A DNA stretch of 64,000 nt from Campylorhamphus procurvoides (Eukaryota > Chordata > Aves > Passeriformes > Dendrocolaptidae): the NCBI GenBank assembly GCA_013396655.1, contig WBMV01007374.1, positions 219,434 to 283,433 on the forward strand, in the 5' to 3' direction. Under the pieces are notes generated by a model that was not told where the DNA came from, did no database searches, and saw only the letters and a list, made by a program, of their open reading frames with translations. Positions 50,201 to 61,731 of this stretch are shown in pieces. A program made the position numbers and the translations under genes. Numbering within the stretch: position 1 is the first letter of the stretch; every line of letters begins with the position of its first letter.

Positions 50201-53100
50201 CAAATGTTAAAAATCTGTATTTGTGTATCTAGTCAGACTAGAACATTATGTTACATTTGATAACAGACTGAAGCAAGCTGGGGCTGTGGGTCATAGGTCC
50301 ACACACCCATTTCATCTGTATTATAACATCTCACACACAACCACAGATTACCAGATTTCATTAAGATAAACTGATATTTGTTCAGAGATTTTACTAAGAG
50401 ATAATAAATACCAGAGCAAAGAGAACCTTGTATTATTCAGCTTCCTTACAGTTGAGCCCTGAGTGGCTACTTTATAATTTCACAGCCAGTACTGTTGGTT
50501 TAAAGTTTCATACAGGTAACACTTTCTTCAAGAGGCCTTGACAAAATAAGATTACAGTCTCTATACTCTGCTTTGTCAAATACCTTTGTAACATTCACCT
50601 AGGCTACAGCAGTGATCTCAAATGAGACTGTAATAACACTGAAATGAAAAGGGGAAGCCCATAAATCACTCAATCTGTACCTGCAAATTATTATCTCCTT
50701 GCTAATTTCAAGGTGACAGTCACCATCTGGTATAGAAATACAAAAGTTTGACAGTAAACATAAGCAGGTGTTTTCAAGTATTTTAACTTCAGAAATGTGA
50801 CTTCAATTACAATTGAGATTTAGGGCTCTTCAGGCTTTTATTTGGTGTTCTGATAACAGAGAGAGACTCTACAAAATTAGTATCGTCATTTTAAAGTTAC
50901 TGACCCTTCTGAGCTTCTTTTCCCTTTACTGTTGTGATTCAAACGTTGATCGAAATGATGCAGAAAATGCTTATGAAAAAGACTCAAGAACTTCAGAGAA
51001 TTTGTGAATGTGCATCTTTGCCCTCTCCAAAGAACAAAGAGAGGTCAAATCTCTACAACAGTCGTGAGGTGGCCACTATGCACCTGCTTTTCCGGGAAGA
51101 GACTGAAGTCCAGGAAGAAGCGCAGACAGAATCATGCTGGACATTTCAGCTGGAAAAACTACTCTCATAAGCAAAATCTGGGGGATGACTAGCACCTTGA
51201 AGAAGCAGGAAATGTTTTTGGTGCTAAGTGCATTAAAGTTAGAAGAATCCCCAGGGGAATGTGATTCTAGGAGCCGATACACTGCATCCCAATTAACTCC
51301 TAACTGACCTTTCTGTTATTTGGTGCCCAGAATTAAAGACAATATTACATTTCCTCCTGCTCTGTCACATGATGTCTTTCCATATCCTGCCCCAAATTGC
51401 ATTTGTCTTTCATGCTGCCCTATCAATTACAAATGCAAACCTAATTTGCTGCTTGCCTTCTCCAGCAGGTCTCCCCCAGCATTAGAAACGTTCCAGTTCT
51501 TCACTACTGGCTAATGCATTTATTATGGATGACTTTTTTAGCTCTGCATTTTTAGGGTGATGATTCACAAACATCCTTCAGGAGACAGAACTAATACAGA
51601 AATTAAAAAAAAACTAGAAAAGTTGAAAATTAAACCAGACTCCCTCATATTCCCAGCAAGTCCAGGATAATTGCCCTGAACGAAGCTGTTCTGACTTGAG
51701 AACAACTGTTTTGGTTTTTTTTGTTTGTTTTACTTGTTTCTTTTTAAAAGGAGTAGCACTGAGGACAGCTGTGCACAGAGAATAAAACATGAGGAAAACC
51801 TTGGCCTTCACAGCATCTCTGCTTTCCTCTGTGGGCTACATCTGCCCTGCTTCTACCAGGAGACTCATTTGTGCACAGACACGTTGCTTTCATTCACTGA
51901 TCTGAGCTCCAGTGCTCGGGGAGCAGCAAGCACTGGCCTGGATCAGAGAGAGCTGCAGCTCTGCCCTCCTGAGTGCCAGGGCAGGACCTCAGACATCCCC
52001 TGGCCACCGAGTTCCCCTGTCAGGGGACCTGCCTGGCCCATGCCAAGGGGGTGGCCTTGCAGAGGTGCCACATGCAGAGCTGCCACACGGACCACGCGTG
52101 GTGAAAGCAGCTCCTCCCCAGACACAGCTGAATAACATTCTCTGAATTTATGTTCTACTGCTCTCTGCCTTCTTTCTCTCCCTCATAGACCTCGTCTCCT
52201 TCGTTTTACATCTCTAGGAATACTCGATGATATGATAAGGGCTTTGCATCAGAGGAAAGGTCATTATTGATCTCACTTTGATCAGTTTACTGAAGGGAGA
52301 TGCTGACCCTACATAAATATTTAATGGCTCTGAGCAATAGCCAAAAGCACCTCTGCAAATGTTTTGTGGTCTAACAGAAGCTTCTGAGACCATTCCATTG
52401 CCTTTGCTCCTGGGTACAAATGCAGTTCTGAAGCCCCTGTGCCCCTGTATTTGTACTCCAAAATGAATTCGATATAGCCAACGCTTGCTCACCAGGTTTT
52501 CTTAAAACACTAAAGGTTAAAATTATGTAGATTCATGAAAAAACAGGCTCATGTCATAGCTGAATAGCTAAAAAAGGAAAACAGAGGTTTACAAAAGCAC
52601 ATACATGGCTGGGCTGATTTAAAGTTCCCCGTGTTTGCATTTCCATGACAATGAGGCTGCATAAATACATTCCAAATGGAATGGTTAGCAATGATAAAAG
52701 TGGGCAAAATATCAGTACCATCTGCTCACTTCTAATGCCTGAAAAAAGTGACAACCTAAAATTAACCAAAGAAAATAAGCTGCTAAATAACCTTTCTCCC
52801 CCTCCAAAATTTTAGAGGCCTGTACATGTCAGCACAGAATTTGACCCGTAGTTCTTCATTGTTCCCTACTGTAATATTTATATTTCAAATTTTTCCATAG
52901 CTTTCACTGAAACTCTTGTGCTACCACAGTTAAAATGACTGCAACTTAATAAAAACACAGTAAAATTCTGCTACTATTAGTAGTCTTCAGTATTGAGACT
53001 GTTGTGACTGAGGAGACTAAACAGTCTCACTGTCAACAATTTATCAAGATTTTTAGCCTGAATTTTGTATATTTATTTTTAATTTTTCCAGTCTAAGCTT

Positions 53101-53102
<2 letters not shown>
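44271..53102. other. intergenic, no gene seen
   Basis: I recognise no gene. The longest plain open frame outside the CpG island is here: 153 codons on the plus strand (44750-45211), overlapped by 110 open codons on the minus strand. Its translation has no domain or homology I know, and it lacks convincing flanking splice sites. GC-richer patches occur at about 47930-48110 and 51900-52110, the latter within a 136-codon frame (51725-52135) of low-complexity Pro/Ser/Arg composition. All look like chance frames in GC-rich spots. Confidence 0.55.

Positions 53103-53133
<31 letters not shown>
53103..53133. repeat. (TC)n microsatellite
   Basis: An uninterrupted run of about 15 TC dinucleotides follows AGCTTGG. 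Likely length-polymorphic. Confidence 0.95.
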
Positions 53134-53135
<2 letters not shown>

Positions 53136-56100
53136 TGAAAAGATTCCCATAAATGTCAGCAGAGGAGCAGAAACAATACGTTTCTATTATTTCAAAAATA
53201 ATTATTTTTGAAGTCTGGGCATTAAAACAAAAATTAGTTCTGACTCTAAATCTGGAATTTTCAATTATTTATTTGCATTTTGAATCGTGGATGTTTTGTG
53301 TCTTTTCACATCACTATAAAATGAGGATGATGTGCAAGAGCTAACATCCAGTTTGCTGCTACTTAGGGGACAGAGTGGGACAAGGCTGAGGCTCAGAAAT
53401 TAAAAACAGGAAAATGGATGTAAGACTTGGCTCAAAGGTCAAATCAGTCAAAAGAAAATGGTAAGAGTACAACCTGAGATTCTGGAAAAAGCAACAGAGT
53501 TAATGTATGACCAAAATCCAGAATTTCCTCTCATTTTTGCAGACATGCTTACGTGATTTTATACAGTAAGAGCCTGAAAACATACAGCTCTAAGTGAATT
53601 TAGTGTATATAAATTGTCTCATTGATGGTGATGGAATTATTCATATGAGGAATATGTTGATAGTCTGAGCCAGCACACAGTGACTGCATTTCTGGTGCTG
53701 GCTGAGCTAAGCACTGCAGCCCTCGCTGTTCAGGAGGACCCTGGTGAGGACAAGCACCAGGAGCCCCTTCTTTTAAATCTAGTGTTAATGCTACTGGTGT
53801 TAATCAAGTAGTACTGCTCTTGCTGCTATATTTATAAAGTCAGAACAACAGATAATTATACCTAGAATATACTTTTATTGGAGAATTCTTAATAAATTTA
53901 ATATGGAGAGAGATTTTGAAGCCTCGGTGAAAATGAAAAGCTAATACCGTTAAATGGCTGAGGGTGATTATTTTTGCAAAGAATGTGGATTATGCTAGTT
54001 CTCAGTATAGAAATAAAGAGAATAAAACCATGGTTGTGATTTCATCTTGGCAATATAAATAGGATAGGCAGATGCTTGCTATTGTACAGTAATTACAGAT
54101 GGCTGAACTGAGAATAAACCTTTTTGGTAGATAATGGTTTCTGATTTTGAAGGCCATTTTTAAATCTATGGTTAGGGTTTTGTCTTCCTGCCAAGGACAT
54201 GAGTTTAATATTTAGTATAAAATATAGTGGTGGCTTCTGAGCTTGACTTTTAAACATAATATGCAAGCAGACTGGTAAGTCATAGGTCAAACAACATGAC
54301 ATTCACCAAACTGAAAGATATGGGGGTGGTGGGGTAATGAGATTATGAATTTATCTGATAATCAGAAACGTGTAATGTAACTGAAATGAAGAAACAACAA
54401 TGGCATCTTTGCAAATATTCTGTGCTGTGAAAGGACAAAAGTGAAGGAAGAAACCTCTGACACGTTCCTGAAACTCAAAGCTGTCTAGCATGGTAACTTT
54501 GGGAAGCTGTATGTTCTGCAATTGATATGCCATAGCTCTCAGCAGACACAAGAAAAAAAGTAAATGTAGTACTATGGAAAAGTGAGAGGGAAGACAGAGT
54601 GGCATTGATGTGATCTGCTTTAAGGGCATTTCACTTGAAAGAATACCTGAGGCAACAGAAGCAGAAGGGGCAATAAATAATTCAGCAAGAAAATTACATT
54701 TCAAAACAATGAGGTTGTCTTTCCCTTTCCCCTTTCAATGAAAATCTCTTTCAAAGAACTTTCTGCAGAAATAGCTGCAGAATCTTCTGCTGAGAAACAT
54801 GCTCATCCACTCATATTTGGTGAAACAATTCAACCCTCCTCATGCAGAGAGCTGCCCAGTGGAAGGACAGGAGTCTAGAATAAATCTTGCTTCCTGAGGA
54901 ATTGAGGTGTCAGACACAACCCAGCGCTCTCAGGCCAGACCTCAGCTGGTAGCAATTGTCATGAGTTGTCTGCCTTCAGTGGAGCTCTGAGCAGTTACAC
55001 GAGGGAGCAGCTGTCCCTGGAGGATTGAGAAAAGTTTTGTTAAAGTCAAGTTAATGAAAATGTAAGTTCAGCACACTGCAAACTGACACACAGGAGAAGG
55101 GGAAGCATGTTTATCAGCTTGACTTGGCTGCACTGGGAGTGAAAAGCACAGCATTTTCAATCACTGGAGAGTGTGTGCAGCAGATAAGTCTGTATTGTAT
55201 GGAGGGCTAGAGAAAGCGTGGGGAGGATTTTAAATAGGACACAGGAAAACTTAATTTAAAAGACAAAAATAATTTAAGTTAAGAAATGAACAGCTGGATC
55301 TTTATCAGGCTTTACACTGATTTAAAGAGAACTTAGGATATGGCAGATGAGCAGGACAGCACAACTTTTGATTTACAGGGTGTGAGTTACCCCTTGGGAA
55401 GGTACATCTGCCCATAACAAGACTAAGCACTAAGCAACGCAGGGTGACACTGTGAGATGGGGTGAACCCACTGGTATTTACTGCAGCAGGGGAGATGCGC
55501 TTGAGTGGGTCCTGTGGGACAGCTCGCAGACTGCAAGATCTCACATGAGTTCCTCAGCTGTTCACTGGCTTTGGACCTGTGCTTTAATCATGGTAGCCCA
55601 GCAAGGAAGGCCAGCCTTGGAAGTGTTTGGCCTCCCTTGGCCACTGCTGCTCACTACTGTCCTTTACTGTTCCCCTTTACCAGGATGGTGCAACTATTTG
55701 TGGGGATAAACTCTAAGCAAGACTATTTTAGCTTTCAGGGAACAATCTATAAACTAGATCCCTGACACACGCTATGAAAAAAAAACACAAATCCTCCAAT
55801 ATTTTCTTCTCAATCCCAATTTTGAAGTCCTATAACCAAAGCCCTACAAACAGATGAATGATCACATCTGATGGGACAGTAACCTAGAGAAGGTGGAAGA
55901 GCAAGAAGCAGAATGGAACAGCGGGAAGGACAGCATGAGAATTATTTAGTGTGGCTTTGTTGCCAGAGAAAGCAGAGCAAAGACTACTGCTGCAGCTTCA
56001 GTGCTCAGCCCATGTGCATCTCTATCAAATGTGAATTTACCAGGCTTTGGATGGCAAAGATCTCAGTGGGGCTGCAGATGGCTAGAGAGAAAAATAAAAT

Positions 56101-58593
56101 AAAACAGAGATAATTGGCGAAAAGTACCAAATTCCTGTTTCTAAAGTTAAGACAAGTTGAAGGTTTTCTACTTTTGCTATGCACAGTCTGCTAAGAAGGA
56201 GGCAGCTCTCATCTATCTGCAAATGTCTTAAAATTGAAATATGCTTTCAAATGAATATCATATATGAAACTCATACATAGTGTGATGCTTTCTTATATCT
56301 CATTTGAACAAAGGTTTTAAAGATCCTCTGAGTGTTTCCCTGTGTGTTATTAAAGAAAACAGAGAAAAATAACCCTGGTAAGCTTTTCAAGAAACAAATT
56401 CACTTAACTTGTTCCTGATAAAGTCCCCAAAGAGGCAATGCCCAGGAGGTTTCCTAATGTTTCTGTTATCTTTAAGGATCACAGTATTCTGGCTAAAAGT
56501 GGAAGAAAATCTCCTTGCAAAATTCTCCTTTCAGGGAATGTCCACGTTTTCTTGTGCCACCATAATCCTATGAAACTACAACAGGCTCATGTCATCAGCC
56601 AATTTCTATTCATTAATAGATTCTTCTGAGCCTTATTTGGGGATTCACTATCATTATCAGTATCATATATAAGGTGAACTGTATTTAAGGGGGAAGATTA
56701 CAGGTAGCAGTACAAGGCAAGAAGAGGTAAAAGAGGATGAAACAATTAAACTCATGTAGAATTCCTATTGATGTTAACAGGAGCCTTTCCACAGGTTTAG
56801 TGGAGTGTGAGCTATGCCCTTATTTCTCTGACATTCTCTCTGAGCTGCAAAATTGCCTGTAGTTATAGATATTCACTGAAAGTCTGCCTACTAAGAACAA
56901 GGACTGAATGAAGGATTTAGAGTTTTATTTCCAAAATTAGGTAAGTACTATATCATGATAGTGGAAAGTAAGATGAATTACTGAGAGTTGATGAGGTTTG
57001 ATTACAATGATTTACTGTTAAGGATAGGTACACATGCAGCTCCAGCAACAGAGCTCCTCTACACTGAGTACTCTAAGCTCCTAAAAATAAACTCCAGCAC
57101 ATTACAATTAATAGCTGAGAGTTCACTTCATTCTGTTTAGTGGAATCAAGTCAATATTGCTCACGAGGTGAACAGAAGTTACACAGGACTTATGGTAAAA
57201 CACCCAGATTCACTGAAGAGGGTCTTTGGATGTGACACAGGAATTACTCTCTAGGATGACTAAAAGCTTCCTTTATCTAAAGGCAAACTAACATGGCTAT
57301 GGTGGCTGGAAGGTCAGTTGCCCTGTTATAGCACGTGGAGAGCATCTTATAGGACAGCAAGGCTTCCTGCTTCCCTCACATGGTCACTAAACCCTTCTGC
57401 AGCCAGTGGGGCTGTGCGCCCTGGCAGGGGCATTTCATGGCACAGGGGTTGCCAGGTAGCTGAGAACGTGCCCAGCCCAAATGTCACTGCAGCACTTTCA
57501 TTCATGCTCAGGCTGAGTGGCTTTCAGCTCTTGGAAGTGCTGTTTGTGGCTGGGAGGAGGATGCTAAAGCCACAGCATCCTTTGAGTAGGTTTTACCATT
57601 CCAGTGACAACTGTGCTATGAAATGCCAGGTGGTGTTCACCTCCCACCCCATCTCTCAGCTCTGCCTACCACTGAAACAAAGACACTCACATAGCACAGA
57701 ATCCTTATGTGAAAACTAATGTTGTATAAAGCAGCTGGGCTGGTTCTAGGCTACTTCCAGCTTCAGTGAGTGCCCATAGGATATTGCAAAAGAAGCAAGC
57801 AATTAGATCCTAATATTCTCCACATATTGCTAAGGCTATTCTTTGTAAGCTGATTCCCACGTTTGCTTCCACTCTCATTGCAATATATCTCAACGAGCAT
57901 TTCTTGTTTCAAAGTTAGGCAACTTTCTACATCTAATCAAGGAAGAAAGAACAGACTTTCCCAACAGAAATCCCTTCCTCCCTTAAGTAGCTAATTGGAA
58001 CTGTGAGACAAACATCACCCGCAGAAACTTTTCTCCATGGAGTTTTTACATGGTTGCTTTTCAGAGGGCATTGGATTTTTATTATTACTTAACATTTTTT
58101 CCTCAGTCGTGGTTCCAATCCATAAGGAAGGCACTGCCCTCTTGGATAGATACTGTACAAACATAATAAATTAGCATCATTAAAGCTCTCCTTGCCTGAA
58201 AATACAATGGGAATGTTGGGTATGAATGCCCGATATAAGAATTGCAGCAGCCAAAGTTAGAATAAAAGGAAGTGAATAATTCTTAGCTGATCTGGAGTGG
58301 GGATTAACACAGTCACGTGTGTAAGGTGATGTGTTTCTGTGTGGATCAGGAAAATGGAGATTGGGCTCTTTAGGAGGTAGAAATGAGACATGAACTTTCA
58401 ATCCATTAAGAAATATCTCACAAACCCTGTAACACCTGAATGAAAATCTTTGTTTCACAGATGAAATGAGTTCTATAACATTTTCCAGCAAGAATCGGCA
58501 GTTCCTGCTGTTTGTTTTGCCTAAATGAGTATATACCCTGACTGTCTGCCTTTACAGGAACAGGAATGAAGGAAGACCCTAATATCATATTTA
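53134..58593. other. intergenic, no gene seen
   Basis: AT-rich, with no recognisable exon, RNA gene or transposon. A 133-codon plus-strand frame (57318-57719) and a 117-codon minus-strand frame (54351-54704) carry no domain I recognise and no clear splice or promoter context. Confidence 0.55.
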
Positions 58594-58617
58594 ATATATA
58601 CATATATATGTATATAT
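58594..58617. repeat. 24-bp perfect AT palindrome
   Basis: The segment is an exact palindrome centred between 58605 and 58606, made of ATATATAC, ATATATAT and GTATATAT. It could extrude a cruciform, but such AT palindromes are common in AT-rich DNA. Confidence 0.85.
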
Positions 58618-58699
58618 CTTCATCCTTAAATATTGCCAAAACTTGAGTGGACAAAGCCCTAAGTAAACTGATTTAACTTTGAAAAAAAAGCTACTTTGA

Positions 58700-58765
58700 A
58701 TAAGAGTTTGGAATAAATAATCTCCAGAGGTTTCTTCCAGCTTTATTTTCATGCTTTCTATGGTC
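58700..58765 (+). mobile_element. possible degenerate CR1 tail
   Basis: The string AATCTCCAGAGGTTTCTTCC followed by AGC and a TTTCTATGGTC-like end resembles the CR1 3' end (typically CTCCAGAGGTCCCTTCCAACC then ATTCTATG). Decay makes this uncertain. Confidence 0.45.
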
Positions 58766-58820
58766 TTTTCAATGAACTATAGAATAGTTCATTGAATAGT
58801 TTTTCAATGAACTATAGAAT
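58766..58820. repeat. direct repeat with nested perfect hairpin
   Basis: A 20-bp string, TTTTCAATGAACTATAGAAT, occurs at 58766-58785 and again at 58801-58820. Between them lies AGTTCATTGA (58786-58795), the exact reverse complement of TCAATGAACT in both flanking copies. The middle arm can therefore pair with either neighbour, with 10-bp stems and loops of 7 or 8 bases. Confidence 0.92.
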
Positions 58821-61549
58821 TCTGCAAACTAAGGACCTTAATGAAGCCCACAGCATAAGGTATCAACACTACCCCTAAAAAATAAGCACCCTTATGTCAG
58901 GAAATTGAGCAAGTACCTTTAAACCATAGAAGCTACAGTTCAAGATGGGGACTGAAACCAATTGCCAAGACAAGAAAATAAACCTTATACTACCATTTTC
59001 CAAATGGGATATGTCACTGGAACAATAAAGTTTGGACATTACCATAAAACAGGGAAAGAAACAGAATTTAGTTAGAGCTGGGTAAATTTTGCTGCTACTG
59101 CATAAAGTCATGTGGAATCAGGGAAAACGAGTTCTTGGCACTTATGGCTGCTTTGAAACCCCAAGCCAAACCCAACAACTTGCTTGATACATCTACTCCA
59201 AAAACCTGAAGAGACAATTTGTCATTCTACTAAAAATTGAACAATTGCTTCCTGAATTTTGGCCAAACTTCATACCAAGCACAGCATAATTGCAGTTTTC
59301 AGTGCAGCAGCATTATGTTAAACTAGGGATTAACACATTTTAGAGATTAACACAGGGTGGGGCTAAACAGACAGGACAATTACTCAGAAACCAGAGGACA
59401 CTGCAAAATATCTTCCAGATATGGTTTTAAAAGGCTGAACAGCCTCCCCTGGGCTACATTTCTGTGAGGTGTCTGTGTAGGGTACTGAATCCCACAGGAC
59501 ACAACACATGCAGTGAGTGCCACCCATTTAGACTGGCACCATCCCTGCCATGTCACTGCAGACTCTGGGCCATGGCCCACTGGAGCTGTGCTTGGAAGAT
59601 GAAGACACGAGGGCTATAGAAAAGTTATTGTTAAATGTAGTTTAAACAATTTCACTTCATTCTAAATGTCAGCCTGAAATTTTCCAGAGTTTTAATCTGC
59701 CAAGTGCATGCAGGCTGGTGATTTCAGCTGAATGATTCCCAAGCTTTATTGTTCCAGTCTTATTTTAAAGCGTGTACCTTGTTGGAACAGGCCAAGAACA
59801 CCCACGTGGATAAGGTGGGTGGGTGTTTCTCTTTTGCTAGCTGAAAACTGACAAATAGGTTTTATTTCCTTTGATTCTCTACTTGTATTATTGTAAATCC
59901 CACTCAGCTTTGGAAAAGAAAAAAGAGACATAGTGCAATTATACCTTCTTCTAAAAGAGTAGGGGATTTGCTAGGGAATTTTGCACAACTGTGGGAGGCC
60001 AAAAATGTCAAAATATTCTCTATGAGGCTGATAGATTGTTAAACTGAAAAGTTAGCCATAAAAATTCTGTGAAGACAAAGGGAGGAAATTAAAGGAGCTG
60101 AAATGTCACCTGGCAAAACAGAACTGATTCTGGAAACAAATGCTGATCCTTGAGAACACACATCCTTTGGGACTGAGACTCTGAGGTCTCTGGCATCTTG
60201 CAGGAGGCCATAGAAGCTGCTATAAGTACCCCATAGCTGGGTCTTGAGTGACAGGTCTTCTTGCTTCCTGCATACCATAAGAGAAATATGTATTTTATTT
60301 ATGTCATTCTTGGGAAGTTCAGGAAGGAAGAAATCCCAACACATCTGGAAAGGGGATTTCTCTCCCCAGGGCTGTTTGCCATGTTTTCTTCTAGGTGGAC
60401 ATAATCATGCTGGGCAAGGTAACTTTAAACAGAAGTTCCAGAGTACCCTGGGAGGTCGATCCTGCTGGGGATCTCTAAATCTATGTGGTGACATCCCATG
60501 GCTGTGTTTCTTTCTCAGCATTACTGCCCACTGCTCAAGATTCTATTGTTCCTTCCTCATTTCTCATTGGAAGGTGCAGATACTTTAGGGAATAACTGCT
60601 CCCCTTCTGAACTTTGCTGAATTCATAGCTCTAAAAACACAAATTAGGCTTGAAGCTGATTTTCTTTTTCCAGACGTCGCTGCAGAGATTTTCCAGAACT
60701 AAAGCACAAGGTCTTGAAAACAAAAAAGGGCCAACAGAGAGCTGTGTGAGTCAGAGAACTGGCAGCACGATGCAAGGCTGTTCAGTTCCAGCCCACAGGG
60801 ACAAACCAAGCTGAGTACCTGAAGGTCACCTCTGTCTGCTGCTCTCAGCCGACCTGTGTGAAATAATCTTTGGCCTCAGTCCCTGGGTCAAGTGAAGAGA
60901 GGGCAGTCCAGAAACAGCTAAGAGTTCCTGAATGTAGCAGTGTCCTGCTTGAGGTATCTGTTCTGGGTCCATTTTTACACGGTACCATTTGTCTGTCATG
61001 TTCTCTGCATCCAAACCAACAGCAGAATGATGGCAATCTCCAGGAGGGGATATTCAAGGCTGGATCCAGCCCTGCTGGCACTGGGATATGCCAAACAGTT
61101 AAACAATTTGCAAATTACTGTCACTAAGTTGTTCAGTTTCTCTTTCTTCCTCACTTCCCATTGCACTTCCTTAATTTATGCTCACTATTGTTACTTGTTA
61201 CAGCAGGAAGTACGACATCCTGGCACACAGCTGCTGTCTCTCTTAGCTGGAACAGAGTCTGCTGCTTCTCCCAGTTCCCTGAATGTTTTTATAGACTGCC
61301 CCAGCCTTTGATGGAGTACAGCAGGCTCCCCTTGCTAGTGCAGACACATGCTGGTGATGAGCTGTGCCAGCACTGAATAAAACATCTCCTTCTGTATCTA
61401 CTCCACAGGAGCTGTTAGCAATGGCCTTAAATTCCTGTTAATATGGATAGTAAATTTTGCCTCATATTTTTTACAGGGCTGGACTTCTTTCTGTCACCAA
61501 GGAAATGAAGGTGTCCATTAACACTTAAACTAACAACATGCAAGGGGCA
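58821..61549. other. intergenic, no gene seen
   Basis: No recognisable gene or repeat. Overlapping open frames of up to 123 codons near 60244-61376 have no domain I recognise. Confidence 0.55.
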
Positions 61550-61731
61550 GTGGTTATTAGGGTTAGGGTTAGGTATAGGTTTATGGTTAGTGTTAGGGAT
61601 AGGGCTAATATGTGTTGTGGTAGTTAGTGGTAGTGGTTATTAGCAGTAGTGGTAATTATGGATAGTGGTTACTAGGGGTAGTGGAAATTAGGGGTAGTGG
61701 TTATTAGGGTTAGGGTTAGGTTTAGGGTAGA
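61550..61731. repeat. interstitial telomere-like patch enclosing a 16-bp minisatellite
   Basis: Both ends carry TTAGGG-type sequence: an identical 24-bp segment containing TTATTAGGGTTAGGGTTAGG occurs at 61550-61573 and 61697-61720. Between them, five units keep an exact 16-bp period at 61633, 61649, 61665, 61681 and 61697, with consensus GTGGTTATTAGGGGTA; a weaker unit starts at 61617. The remainder (about 61574-61616) is degenerate TTAGGG such as TATAGG, TTTATGG and TTAGTG. The G-rich strand is plus throughout. It looks like an old interstitial telomeric sequence part of which was re-amplified as a longer unit. Confidence 0.9.

Noticed and set aside
51725..52135. 136-codon plus-strand open frame over a GC-rich patch
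   Set aside because: Composition is low-complexity, the opposite strand is also open, and no domain or gene structure is apparent.
57318..57719. 133-codon plus-strand open frame
   Set aside because: The translation resembles no family I know and has no promoter or splice context; the length is within chance for 50 kb of scanned sequence.
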